From assembly GCF_019175285.1 (NCBI RefSeq), contig NC_056524.1, positions 225,943,321-226,007,320 of the forward strand: DNA of 64,000 nt. The letters run 5' to 3'. Positions 20,020 to 31,200 of this stretch are shown here, in pieces. A model generated the notes under the pieces. It did no database searches and was not told where the DNA came from. It saw only the letters and a program-made list of their open reading frames with translations. The stretch is from Sceloporus undulatus (taxonomy: Eukaryota > Chordata > Lepidosauria > Squamata > Phrynosomatidae). The position numbers and the translations under genes were made by a program. Position 1 is the stretch's first letter. Each line of letters begins with the position of its first letter.

Positions 20020-20565
20020 AGGTCAAAATTGAAACCTTTATTATTCTGGACAAAGAACTGGAGATTAAATATGAATTTCTTCCTCGATATATGATAAGAG
20101 TATCATTTGCTCATATATGGACTGAAGCACTGATGGCGGAAGATTGTCAAGTTTGCTGAGTTAGCCCAAACTGACAGATTTACGAGGGATCTAAAAGACA
20201 AACCAAGTGAGGATTTATTAATTTATTTGTTTGCTAAAAGATTAGAAGCTATTTATGGACTTTTTGAGCAATAAGAAATCTAATGATGTAATCTGTGGTT
20301 ATAATTATTAGTAATTCTAGTAAGGTTATTTAGTTGGATCAGAAATTGTAGAATAACATCTCTTCTCTCTCTTTTGTATTTTTCTTTGCAATACAGTAAG
20401 ATTGGGAGCAGGGGTCATAGTCCTACTGTGTTTTAGTTATATATGGAGTTTTCCTCTTTCCTCTTTCTTTTTTCCCTTTCCTTTCTGTATATATTTTTGA
20501 GTGTATATCAGTTCAATTTGGGTTGTATATTAGATTGTTATATTAAAACCATTCTCCTGTTGGAA
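20020..20565 (+). mobile_element. Possible LINE (L1-like) 3' end
   Basis: A short frame (WRKIVKFAELAQTDRF-like, then DLKDKPSEDLL) followed by a T-rich 3' UTR-like stretch resembles an L1 ORF2 C-terminus with tail. Weak by eye; the family is not certain. Confidence 0.35.
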
Positions 20566-20569
20566 CAAA

Positions 20570-22400
20570 CTGCCTGATGCTTTCTTAAATCCCCTTTAAA
20601 TTCACTAAGTGACTGAAACACCCAAGCTTATCCTGGTCATTATGTCACATGAAGTGTTCTTATTTTCCCAGAAATCAAACTAGAGAATACATTTAGGAGA
20701 CTGCTTGGGGAAGTTATTTTGAACTATAACTCTTAGGCAGTGGCCAAGCCAGCATTATATTCCAAATGCTGTAGTCCAAAAAAGTAACTTCATCAAACTC
20801 TGATTGCACAGGTTACTGTGGGCCCTATCATCTAACTTTTGTGATTACTTGTGACTGATTATTTCTGATGTTACTTGTGCCATTTTTGATCACCTAATAG
20901 TGGGGCAAACTCCCTTGGTCATAACAATATGAATCCTCACTTTTCTGACAGTAAAGTTGACAGAACAGTCAGTTCAGGCTCAGTTTGCTACTGTTCACCC
21001 ATCTCTTTCCTAATTTGCAAGACAAACATGATTTATATAGCAAAGTGGACTTTATACCTCCAGTGCCTATGTTCTATTCTGAAATAAAATGATGGTGTAT
21101 CCATTTCCATTTCCTCTTATTCCATTTACAATGAATTATACACTCTCAGAGATTTTCACATTCAAATCCTAGACAGAGGAAGTGGCTAGGCTGCTGGCGC
21201 CATTGGCTGTGAATATCCTGTCCTATTTAGAAGAGTCCATTGTTGATTTCCAATGGCAATGAAGAAACCACACTTAATTACGTCTACACAGAGGCATCCA
21301 AATGAACATTTTAGAAGACTTTCTACAGTCCTTTTAAACATGTAGTCATTCCTACTTTAGAGATTTTGCACTTTGATATGTTCCTAGAGCTTACAAAATA
21401 ATAACATTGGATCACAGTAACAACAATTGGTTCAATCCAGTGTTTAGTTCAACAAGGGTGAATAAGTGGATATAGAATTACAGCCTAAATCAGCTAAACT
21501 GGTGTTTAGTGGTATGCATTTTCTGCCTCTGTCAGTCACAGTAGAACTTGTTGCTGTAGAATAAGTCCACTCTCCTCAACAGAGTTTAGCTTTAAAATAT
21601 CTTGAATTTAGTAGAAAGTCCCAGACCAGCTTCAATTAATTCCAAATCCTGTGTGCTTTATTTTCATGCTACTATCATTAACAGGGAGTATAAGTGAAAA
21701 ACCAAATCCTACTAGCAAAGCCTACTGCCTTTAAGAATAGGTCAACAATGTCCAGCAGATGAAGGTCCACTTTTCTCCCTCCTCAACACCCACTGTTGAT
21801 CATACCATGTCTAAAAAAGTTAAGGGGGGACTGGAAGTGGTCCAATGTTTACTTCCAGTTTTGTTTTTTCCACTGATGAGAGCACTTGTGCTCCATAGCT
21901 AGGCTTGGGATTCTGTAGGACGCGTGGGCAGCGGTGGGAAGCTAGTGGACTGCATTAACTGCTCAGCAGAACTTGCAAAAATTACATCCCATACTGATAC
22001 GTTACCCCCATCCTACTGTTAAAATCAATTTTTTTGCACCCAAATGACCTCCCCAACAATCCCTATAGGCTGTGTGAGGCATTTCTGCCATGTTTAGCCT
22101 CACCACCACCACGACCACAATTTTAGACCCAGGAGAGGCCTTTTCCCCCCCAAAACAAGAGGTGGCTGAAAGTCATTACCTGCTTGCTTCCAGATTGTTT
22201 TTTTTTTTTAAATTCCTTTCCCAGGACTAACCTTTGCCCATTCCTGCTCTAGGAGCATCAAAACCACTTTCTTCATCTTAAAACCTTTTCAGCAGTGAGC
22301 AGTAGGGGAAACTTACAGGCTCCCCTCCCGATAAAAACAAGCATGCGGGGTACACACCCTTTGACCCACCTCTGCTTTAGAAGTGTCGTTTTGAGAAATC
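20570..22400. other. Intergenic between GPR55 and ITM2C-like, nothing recognised
   Basis: No open frame longer than expected by chance and no clear transposon. Confidence 0.5.
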
Positions 22401-22413
22401 CTTTTGTCAGATT

Positions 22414-22513
22414 TGAAGTCGAAGGCTTTCATGTCCGGAATCCAATCGTTTTTGTGGGGTTTTGGGGCTATGTGGCCGTGTTCTTCCATGTAGCCCAAAA
22501 ACCCCACAAAAAA
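22414..22513. mobile_element. Fold-back repeat, same family, clear target duplication
   Basis: CTTTTGTCAGATT is at 22401-22413 and again at 22514-22526. Between them 100 bp start with TGAAGTCGAAGGCTTTCATG and then fold on themselves (GTGGGGTTTTGGGGCTATGT against ACATGTAGCCC...CCCCACA-type inverse). Confidence 0.7.
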
Positions 22514-23066
22514 CTTTTGTCAGATTGTTTGCTTTGCAAATTTGACACCATCTGGCAAAGCAAGATACAGTATTGGGGTAGAGAGAACTTATATTACAAA
22601 AGTATGTTAACATGTAAATCCAAGGACTAAAATGTGCAATGTGTCAAGTAACTGAAACGTCTATAGATGTGCATCAAGAGGGGGAGTGAGCAGGCAACAA
22701 AAAACAACAAAGAACTGAATGAAAGGGAAATTCAGCTTTTATCGCAGTGATAACAGAGTTTGGCACAAAGGTGAAGAAAGGTAAGCCTGGTAGTGCCAAG
22801 CTCAGCTGTCAGGTATTGATTGATGCAAATAATAGAAACAACAGGCTAATGCAAAGCAATTACTGATGTACATGGACAGCATGGAGATGGAGTAGGGTGG
22901 CAGCACAGCTCTAAGGTTGATTTGTAAGCCCAGATCATAGACAGATTTCTTTCAGCTAACCTTCCCTGTATCATGAAACAACATAATGTGGACAACATAT
23001 GCACACTACATTCACATGGGATCAGTGCAAGGTAAAGAAAAAACTGGAATCTTTGGGGTGGTAAGG

Positions 23067-23282
23067 ATCTTAACACACTACATGGTTATAGCGCTATATT
23101 CCACTTTACCTGCCATGGCAACATCCTATGGAATCCCGGGAGTTGCAGTTTAGGGAGGGGCATTTTGAATTCTCAGCCAGATTGCTCTTACACCTCACTA
23201 AACGATGAATCCCAGAATTCCACAGGATGTTTTCATGGCAATTAAAGTGGAATACAGTGCTATAACAGTGTAGTATAATAAG
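23067..23282. mobile_element. Palindromic MITE, related type
   Basis: The ends TTAACACACTACATGGTTAT and ATAACAGTGTAGTATAATAA frame an inverted body (CCACTTTACCTGCCATGGCA against TGGCAATTAAAGTGG). Confidence 0.6.
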
Positions 23283-23324
23283 GTTCCATCCCCCTTTATG
23301 GGCAGATGGTGTTGGTCCAGAGAC

Positions 23325-24060
23325 AAATATCACAAATTGAATGCCTCAGAGGATGGCAATTGCAAACGCCCTCTAAAGAAACTTGCCAAGAAAACTCAAT
23401 GATAGGTTTGCCTTAGGCAATGGCCTCACTAGGAGGTGCGGGGGTGCATACTGCACCAGGTGACACCCTAAGAGGGGGTGACACCACTACTCCACAAACA
23501 TCTGCCTTGTGGCAGAAACAGGCTATGGTATTCACCTGTGTCCCATTAAAATGCTGAAAAGATGGGGTGGGTGGGGTGAGTCTCAGTGGGAAGAGAAAAG
23601 AGAGGCCTCAGATATTTTGTTAAAAATATAAAATTTCAAATTTCAAAAAATTAATTTTTAAATTAAAAATCATTTAAAATTTTATTTTAAAAATGCTTTA
23701 AAACATCACATTTTACCAATTTTTTTTTACTTTAAGCACATGAAACTATGTATATGCAAATACATGCAGGCTGCGCGTATGATATTGTAATGTAAAAGTA
23801 TAATTTTAATTGTGCTAAGTTGTTTATGTCAGAACTATTAGCATTATATTCAGTGATACATGGGAATTATGATTTATAGGTAACATTAGTACAAAAAACC
23901 ATTACTAAGGATTTTGTATGGGTGTGGTATGGGAAGAGGTCAATGGGGGGATGACACCAACACACTGGTGACATCAACTCTAGTGATGCCACTGTCCTTA
24001 GGTATGCCCTAAGTTGGAAATGACTTGAAGGCACACCACAGCAACAACAACTCCTGTCAT
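23325..24060 (+). mobile_element. Squamate SINE split by a hAT-type insert
   Basis: The first part (GAGGATGGCAATTGC, AACTTGCCAAGAAAACTC, ending CCTTAGG) and the last part (TATGCCCTAAGTTGGAAATG, ACTTGAAGGCACACC, AACAACAAC) are one SINE. The 23418-23995 insert lies between them. Confidence 0.65.
23418..23995. mobile_element. hAT-type MITE inserted in a SINE
   Basis: CCTTAGG at 23411-23417 and again at 23996-24002 flank a 578-bp insert. The insert ends (CAATGGCCTCACTAG and CTAGTGATGCCACTG) are inverted and fit hAT termini (CAGTGGC...CACTAG). The interrupted SINE resumes directly after the second copy. The middle (23610-23730) is AT-rich. Confidence 0.65.
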
Positions 24061-24427
24061 CAAAAGTCAGCCTTAAATGAAGACTTACAGAAGAGATAGG
24101 AAAAGTGTTGCCTTTGGGCTGCATTTAGCCCCCAACTAAATCAAACTGCAACATCAGACTCCTCCAACCTGCTCTCCTCTCATGCACACAAGCCAAAATT
24201 TTATACCAAGGAAGGACAAAGCAGAAATAGACTTCCAGTCACTTGCATGATGGATTTTTGGCAAATTTTCATTTGGAAATGTGGATCCATTTGTAAGTGT
24301 GCAGTTGGGGATATTGGCCCTGGTTATAGAAGGCAATGGCAAACCTCTAAACAAATTTTGTCAAAATAGGTTCATCTTAGGATCATCATAAGTCAGAAAT
24401 GACTTGATGGCACACAACAACAACATA

Positions 24428-24794
24428 GGCGCGGGACAGACCGCCAAGAAATGGTGGTGTGCCAGCGCCCATTTTTGCTCCTCAGGGACGGCGCAGCCCC
24501 CAAACAGCACGCTGCCACTGTGGAGCAAAAAGAACCCAGAATTTCCAGGTTCTTTGTGCGATGCTGCAGTGACTTTGCGAGTTCGCCATTGGCGCACTTG
24601 CGACATAAGTGATGCGTGGTGCCAGGCGGACACCATGTGTCACTTACATCACAATGGTGGTGCCTGTGTACATGGGGCACCGCCATTGTGATGCCGTTGC
24701 CACATAGTAGGGTTGCGGGGCGTGCAGTCACTCTGCCCCCGGGAAACCCTACTATGTGTCCAGGCCAGCGCAAAGCGCTGGTCTGGATCAGGCC
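24428..24794. mobile_element. GC-rich MITE with 3-bp ATA target duplication
   Basis: The left end is GGCGCGGGACAGACCGCC and the right end is degenerate. ATA flanks both sides (24425-24427 and 24795-24797). The 367-bp GC-rich body with CpGs stands out from the surroundings. It resembles the element at 48458-48797. The 3-bp duplication suggests PIF/Harbinger. Confidence 0.6.
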
Positions 24795-25713
24795 ATAGTT
24801 GCCCATCAGTCTTACAGGAAATAATCCCTCTGTATCCAGTTGAAGTATATATTTGATATTCATAAGGTAGAACTTCAAATATTTGCAAAGGACATGGGCA
24901 AATGTATCACTTTGTAATACAGTTGAGAGTTTGCACAATGCATATTTAATTGTTGCTTGCTTTGTGGGAGTAACCCTTGCCGTCTGAAGCAGTACAGTCC
25001 TCAGAAGACTAATGTATGCTTTTTAATGAATTTTGGAAGAGACTAGATTTAACCTACAAAGACTATAAGTGAAATATGGTTTAAAGGTTCAAATGAACTA
25101 TTGTGGAAAAATGAAAAATTATCTTCTCTTTACTTTGACCAAGCGCCCCAGAAGTCCAGAAGCTATATCCAAGTGTTAGCCCAATTAGAATAGACCCATT
25201 GAATCAATCAGAATTTACTTATGTCAATTTCATTGACTGAACAGATCTATTTTAGGTGGGGATTAACAAATGAAATTTAGGCCCAACTCTAACAGTAGCA
25301 ATTAAATCCAGATAATATGGAGAGAAGGAATGGGAGAACTAGCCAGGCACTTCATTCCAGTTGACTCCCAAGTCCAATCCAATGACAATAATTCTAGATG
25401 TACTTAACTGCCAAATTAGATCATCATGCCCAATATCAATTGAGTCAGACAGATCAAGAATTAATTTTTTTGGTCAAGAAGGATTCTCTCACTTACACAC
25501 ACAAAAAGTACTTACCTTTTATGCTCAAATGCCCAATGCTCTACACTAGAATAATTAGAGAATGGGTTTTAAAAAGTCAGAAGAAAATTACAGCACACTA
25601 GCTACCACCATAGCTAAGAAAAAACTGTCAATATTACTGAAATTGACCTTTTCTTTTTAGAAAGAATATCACTCAGGAACACAGAGAGGCAACTTAAACC
25701 AGAAGTAAAATAA

Positions 25714-27075
25714 TTTATTATACTCATCATTTTTCTTAAAAGGTAGGATTTTTTTCCCAGACAAAATATATAAAGCAGTTAATGATCACCCCATCCCCCA
25801 GAATACTGATTCTAAAATTTTCTGAACTAATTTCTGTTCCAACAGAAAACTACAGCTTTGTCCTTCAAACTGTAGTTTTATACAAAGTTAACAAGAGTAA
25901 TGACTAGTTTAAAGCACGCAGAACCAAATAAGGAAATACTAACTTTATAACCTGAAGAAAAGTAGGTAGAAAATTCAGAAGAAAGGCATACATTTACCGG
26001 TTTGATGCAATAGTTACTAAATAACCTGAAAAATGCCCCTTTTCCTTTATAACCTCACACTTCCTGAGCTCTTTAGGTGAAATCAGACAAAAATTTGCAG
26101 AAATTTAAACATTGATGCTAACATTGTTTTGGTGCATACACAAATGATTTGCAACCTCATATTAAAGTAGCATCAAGCATGGTTATAGATAATGAAATCT
26201 GTGTTATATGACAGCTATACATGGGGCCACACAATCTATTTCCACATGGCAAACTGAGATGTTATGATAAATTGTAAAGATTTTGAATTTGTTTTTTTTT
26301 TAAAGCATAAGTTAGCATTACCCATTCTAGGCAATCACTGCAAGCACCCAATTGTCTTTCTATGGAAATCAGAATGCAAGAGCTACTCTGCTTTGGTTTA
26401 TTACTTGTGCTGGAAGTACTGCTGGGGCTTAAGGTATTCTGATACTGTACGAAGACAGATTGTACATCTATATCTTGAAACATAGAACTGCATCAGTTGC
26501 AACCCAATCATGAACAACAAAGGCACCATCTACTACTCTGCAAAATTAAGCACCATCACAGATCCATGATGTTCTATTTAGGGCCAAAAACATCAGACAA
26601 CTTTAATCTAGCAGCACCTTCCTCTCTTATTAAAGAACTACCTTCACACTAGATTTCCACTATTGTGGAAAGAGATCCCTAGACAAAAAGATGGAACCTG
26701 ATTAGTGGGCGCTAATGTCAAAAGCCAAAGGCACTCATATACTCTTCTTGTGATTTAATTTCTTCTTTTGTTTCTACCCATAGGCATCTCAGTTAATCAT
26801 CCTCCAGAAGGGAATAATGCATAAGTTTTCAATAGGAAAGCCTCTTATTTATATTTTGGAGTTAATAAGTAAACTTAAGCACAGCAAAGTATTAATATAA
26901 AAAGCAAATGCAATATAAAGACACTGAAATCCTGTGATCATAAGTGACCTGAGAAGCTAGCAATGCACAAACAATGGAAGAAGAAGAAGAAAAATAAGCC
27001 CATGTTTCTCTCAAGAAGAGAACAAGAGAGATGATGTGGTTGCTGGGATGGGTAGCTGCATCTAGACAGTACCCC
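25714..27075 (-). other. Probable 3' UTR of the ITM2C-like gene
   Basis: The stretch downstream of the stop codon holds no recognised transposon. On the minus strand an AATAAA lies at 25714-25719. A 3' UTR of about 1.3 kb is plausible, but its end is a guess; transcript data would be needed. Confidence 0.35.
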
Positions 27076-27534
27076 TCACAATCTCTGGCAAATCACTGTG
27101 TCAACCACAAAAGTATTTGCAAAATGGTGGATGTGATGACACTTCTTGGCATCTCGTCGATGGATATCTGAGGAGGAAAGAAACATGAAAAAGCCAGATT
27201 AAGCTAAGAGCAGCATGAACATTTCATGAAAGAAAGTGTGTTGTGATACACATACACTCAATAAGAGTCAGTTACATGGAAATAAAAGTATGAAGACAAC
27301 CCTTAATGCAGAAAGCAATGCAAGCCCCTGCCCCACCACTTGTTTGAAAAACACAAACTAAAAGGCCTTTCTACTATCTAAGATGTAGGAAATGTGAGGC
27401 CTACAGTCTGTATGTCATCCCCGTGAATGCTACTATGAGCTCAAGAGCTGCATGCCATGGGAGAACTGCACTTTTAATCACATAAACTGTCATGTGGAAA
27501 GTCCTCTTGACTCATGGAGCTTGTCCACCTTTAC

Positions 27535-27581
<47 letters not shown>

Positions 27582-28167
27582 GTTTTATTTATATACCGCT
27601 ATTCCAAAGATCATAGCGGTGGACAGCAAGTAAGCTAATTAGCAAGTAAGCTAATTTGCCCCCAACAGTCTGGGTACTCATTTTAGCGACCTCGGAAGGA
27701 TGCAAGCCTGAGTCGAGCTTGGGCCCTTTTGCTGGTCTTGAACTCGCAACCTTGTGGTTTTGAGTGAATGGCTGCAGTACAGGCATTTAACCACTGCACC
27801 ACCAGGGCAGTGGTTAACATCAAATGGTTCACAAAGAAAACAAATTAGAATATAATGAGCCCTCCATATTGGTGGGGGTTCAGTTCTGCCTCCCACATAG
27901 ATGTCAAACAACACGGACAGTTGCACTCCATATTGTTCAATGGCAGCAACATGGACACGCGCGCGCTGAAGCATGCATGTTTACATCACTGCCACTGAAT
28001 AATTCCATTGATTCAGCAGGTCTGCTCTAACTCTAAGCGTCAAGATCAGCCCTTATCCGAGAGATTTTATCCGGATTTTATTGTATTGTTTTTAATGTAT
28101 TTTAATTGTATTGATTGTTCCTGTTGTACACCACCCTGATTTCAAGAAGGGCGGTATAGAAATAAAC

Positions 28168-28227
<60 letters not shown>

Positions 28228-31200
28228 CGGCATGCAGTTGTCACAGGCAGTTGAATTTACATATGTGCATGCATCACAAGGGCCCATTATGTATCTTCAG
28301 GATATTTTTATTATTTATTACATAAACAACATTAATGTGATCTTTACAAGAAAAAATCTATAACTGTAAAAATCACATAATGACAAATAAAATGGGGTTT
28401 AAGATTTAATTTTAAAATAATTGTTGACAATACTTTGAGTCATGCTGATTTGTAGAACAGAATTATTTTTGCTTTTCTTCCAGCCTTAGCTACTTCACAG
28501 TTTTTATCCCATTTCCTTTCAGAGGCTTATAACATTCCTTATTTACTTATAATGAATAATACAATTAGTTTGCACACAGCCATCAGTGCTGGCTAATTGC
28601 AAGCTATTTCCTTCCTTTCTGGAACCAAACTGAGGTACAGAGTAGCAGCCATTTTTAAAATAGTGTTATAGCATTCCAAAATTGTCATCAATGGTTAAAA
28701 TACAATAATCAACTTTAGCCACACACCCCAAAATTGCTTCTCTAAATTCTAAGCCTACTTGAAGAGTGCAGTACAAATAGCAGCAAAGGCAAAAATAAAC
28801 AAGGGTCTCCTTACGTCTCCTTGCAGTCCTGCGTTTCAGCCAATAAGCCTCTTTTCCATGGCATAGGAGATAAATAGAAGAACCAAGCTGGTACATGTCA
28901 TTGACAGGTTCCATCACTATCATCTCCTCCTCGACAATGTAGGTTTGTGGCAGGTATCCTCCATTCTGAAACCACATAATTAACAATTCATAGAAATAAT
29001 TTCATGAAATTTTTGGTATCGGGGATTCCTTCACACATATAAATAGCCATTATTTTCACTTATTAGAACACTATTTATTTATTTACACATTTGTGTCCAT
29101 ATTACCTTTCTATAAGAACAATTAAGGAGGTGCATGCAGAACTTATTCTGGTCAGCAAAATCTAGAACATTATATATTTTCCTGACAGTGCAGTCCTAAC
29201 TTTAAAATGTGTTGGCTATAGGAGATTAGAACTCATCTGAAAGATCTGCCACCAGAGCAATCTGCAGATACCATGGCTCTGCTGGGTAGCAGAAGCAGGG
29301 ACATAGCTAGGATTTTAGGAAAGGGGGGGGGGGGCCAAACTAAGTTTCCCCATTATAATGGGGCTTGGGCGCAGCGGCGCAGCAGCACACCCCATTCTTT
29401 TTTCTAATGGAGGGGGGGTCCGGACCCCAAGAACCCCCCCCCCTTGGCTACGTCCCTGGCAGAAGAGCCAGAAAACGGGCAGAGAAGGGATGGGGCAACA
29501 AATGGAATTGAGTTAACACTGGATCTGAATTTACACTAGCCCTGGGACACAGCCACCATGCAAACACAATGTTAGGCCAGGACCAGGGTTGAGTTTCAAG
29601 TAATTTCCAATCCATATGAATGAATGAATGAATGAATGAATGAATGAATGAATGAATCTTTATTTGTATACCGCTATTCCCATGATCACAGCGGTTTACA
29701 ACAGTAATAAAAACAGACCGAAATTACAAAATCCAATAAAAAGAAATCCACCCCACATTAAACAATACAGTACAGCAGTAAAAGTATCCATCATTCAATT
29801 ACAGTTAAAAACAGTTAAAAACCAAAGCACCAATTACATCCAATACAATACAGCAACACAAGGGAAGAAGAATGGAATTAGGGAACATGGGGGAAAGCTT
29901 GATGAAAAAGGTGAGTCTTTAGATTTTTCCTGAAAGACTCCAGGGAGGGGGCTGAGTGGAGCTCGTCAGGCAGAGAGTTCCAGGTCTGCGGGGCCGAAGC
30001 AGAAAAAGCCCTATGTGCAGACACCACATATCTCGTATCAGGGACTCTCAAAAGTTGTTTCCCGCCTGACCTGAGAGTGCAGGGCGGATTATATGGAGAG
30101 AGGCGGTCCTCCAAGTACCCTGGGCCCAAGCCATTAAGGGCTTTATAGGTAAAAACCAACACCTTGTATTGCGCCTGGAAGTGGATTGGCAGCCAATGGA
30201 GATCTTTCAATACCGGTGTTATATGGTTGGCTCTGGAGTTGCCAGTGACCAGCCTAGCTGCCATATTCTGGACCAATTGTAGCTTCCAAGGTTGGCACAA
30301 GGGTTGCCCCATGTAGAGCGCATTACAGAAGTCGAGCTGAGAGGTTACCAGTGCATGCACCACTGTTTCAAGGTCCCCCCGGCCCAGGAAGGGTCGCAGC
30401 TGGCGTATCAGCTGAAGCTGATAACAGGCACTTCTAACTGTCGCATCCACCTGAGAAGTCAGGTGAAGCGACGAGTCCAGAAGCACACCCAGACTGCGAA
30501 CTGTGTCTTTCACGGGGAGCGTGACCCCATTTAGGACAGGTGGAAAAATTTCCATCCCTGGACCAGGGGAACCTATCACAAGTACTTCCGTTTTCTCTGG
30601 ATTCAGGCTGAGTCTATTTTCCCTCATCCAGCCCATTACCGACTCCAGACAGGCATTGAGCGGAAAGATGCCATCCCTAGTCACTGCATCAGTCGGAGAC
30701 ACAGAGAAGACTATTTGGGTGTCATCAGCGTACTGATAACACCGCGCCCCGTGTCTCCGGATGATCTCTCCCAGCGGCTTCATGTAAATGTTAAATAGCA
30801 TAGGGGACAAGATCGCTCCCTGAGGGACCCCAGATGTAAGGGCCCTCTTATTGGAGCGACAGTCCCCCAGCTCCACCATTTGGAATCTACCTGAGAGGCA
30901 GGAATAGAACCACTGCAGAGCAGTGCCCCCGATACCCAACTCCCCCAGGCGATCCAGAAGGATACCATGGTCGATGGTATCGAAGGCCGCTGAAATGTCC
31001 AAAAGCACTAATAGGGACACGCTACCCCTGTCCATGCCCAGACGGAGATCATCGACTAAGGCGACCATGGCAGTCTCAACCCCATAGCCCGCCCGGAATC
31101 CGGTTTGAAATGGGTCTAGAAAATCCGTATCCTCCAAGATCCCCTGCAGCTTGGAGGCAACCACTCTCTTGATGACCTTTCCTAGAAATGGCAGCAGTGA

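Noticed and set aside
28102-28287. 61-aa frame with a poly-Ile run
   Set aside because: Translation of an (ATT)n tail.
29652-31000. Plus-strand frames across 29.6-31.0 kb
   Set aside because: Shadows of the minus-strand L2 reverse transcriptase.
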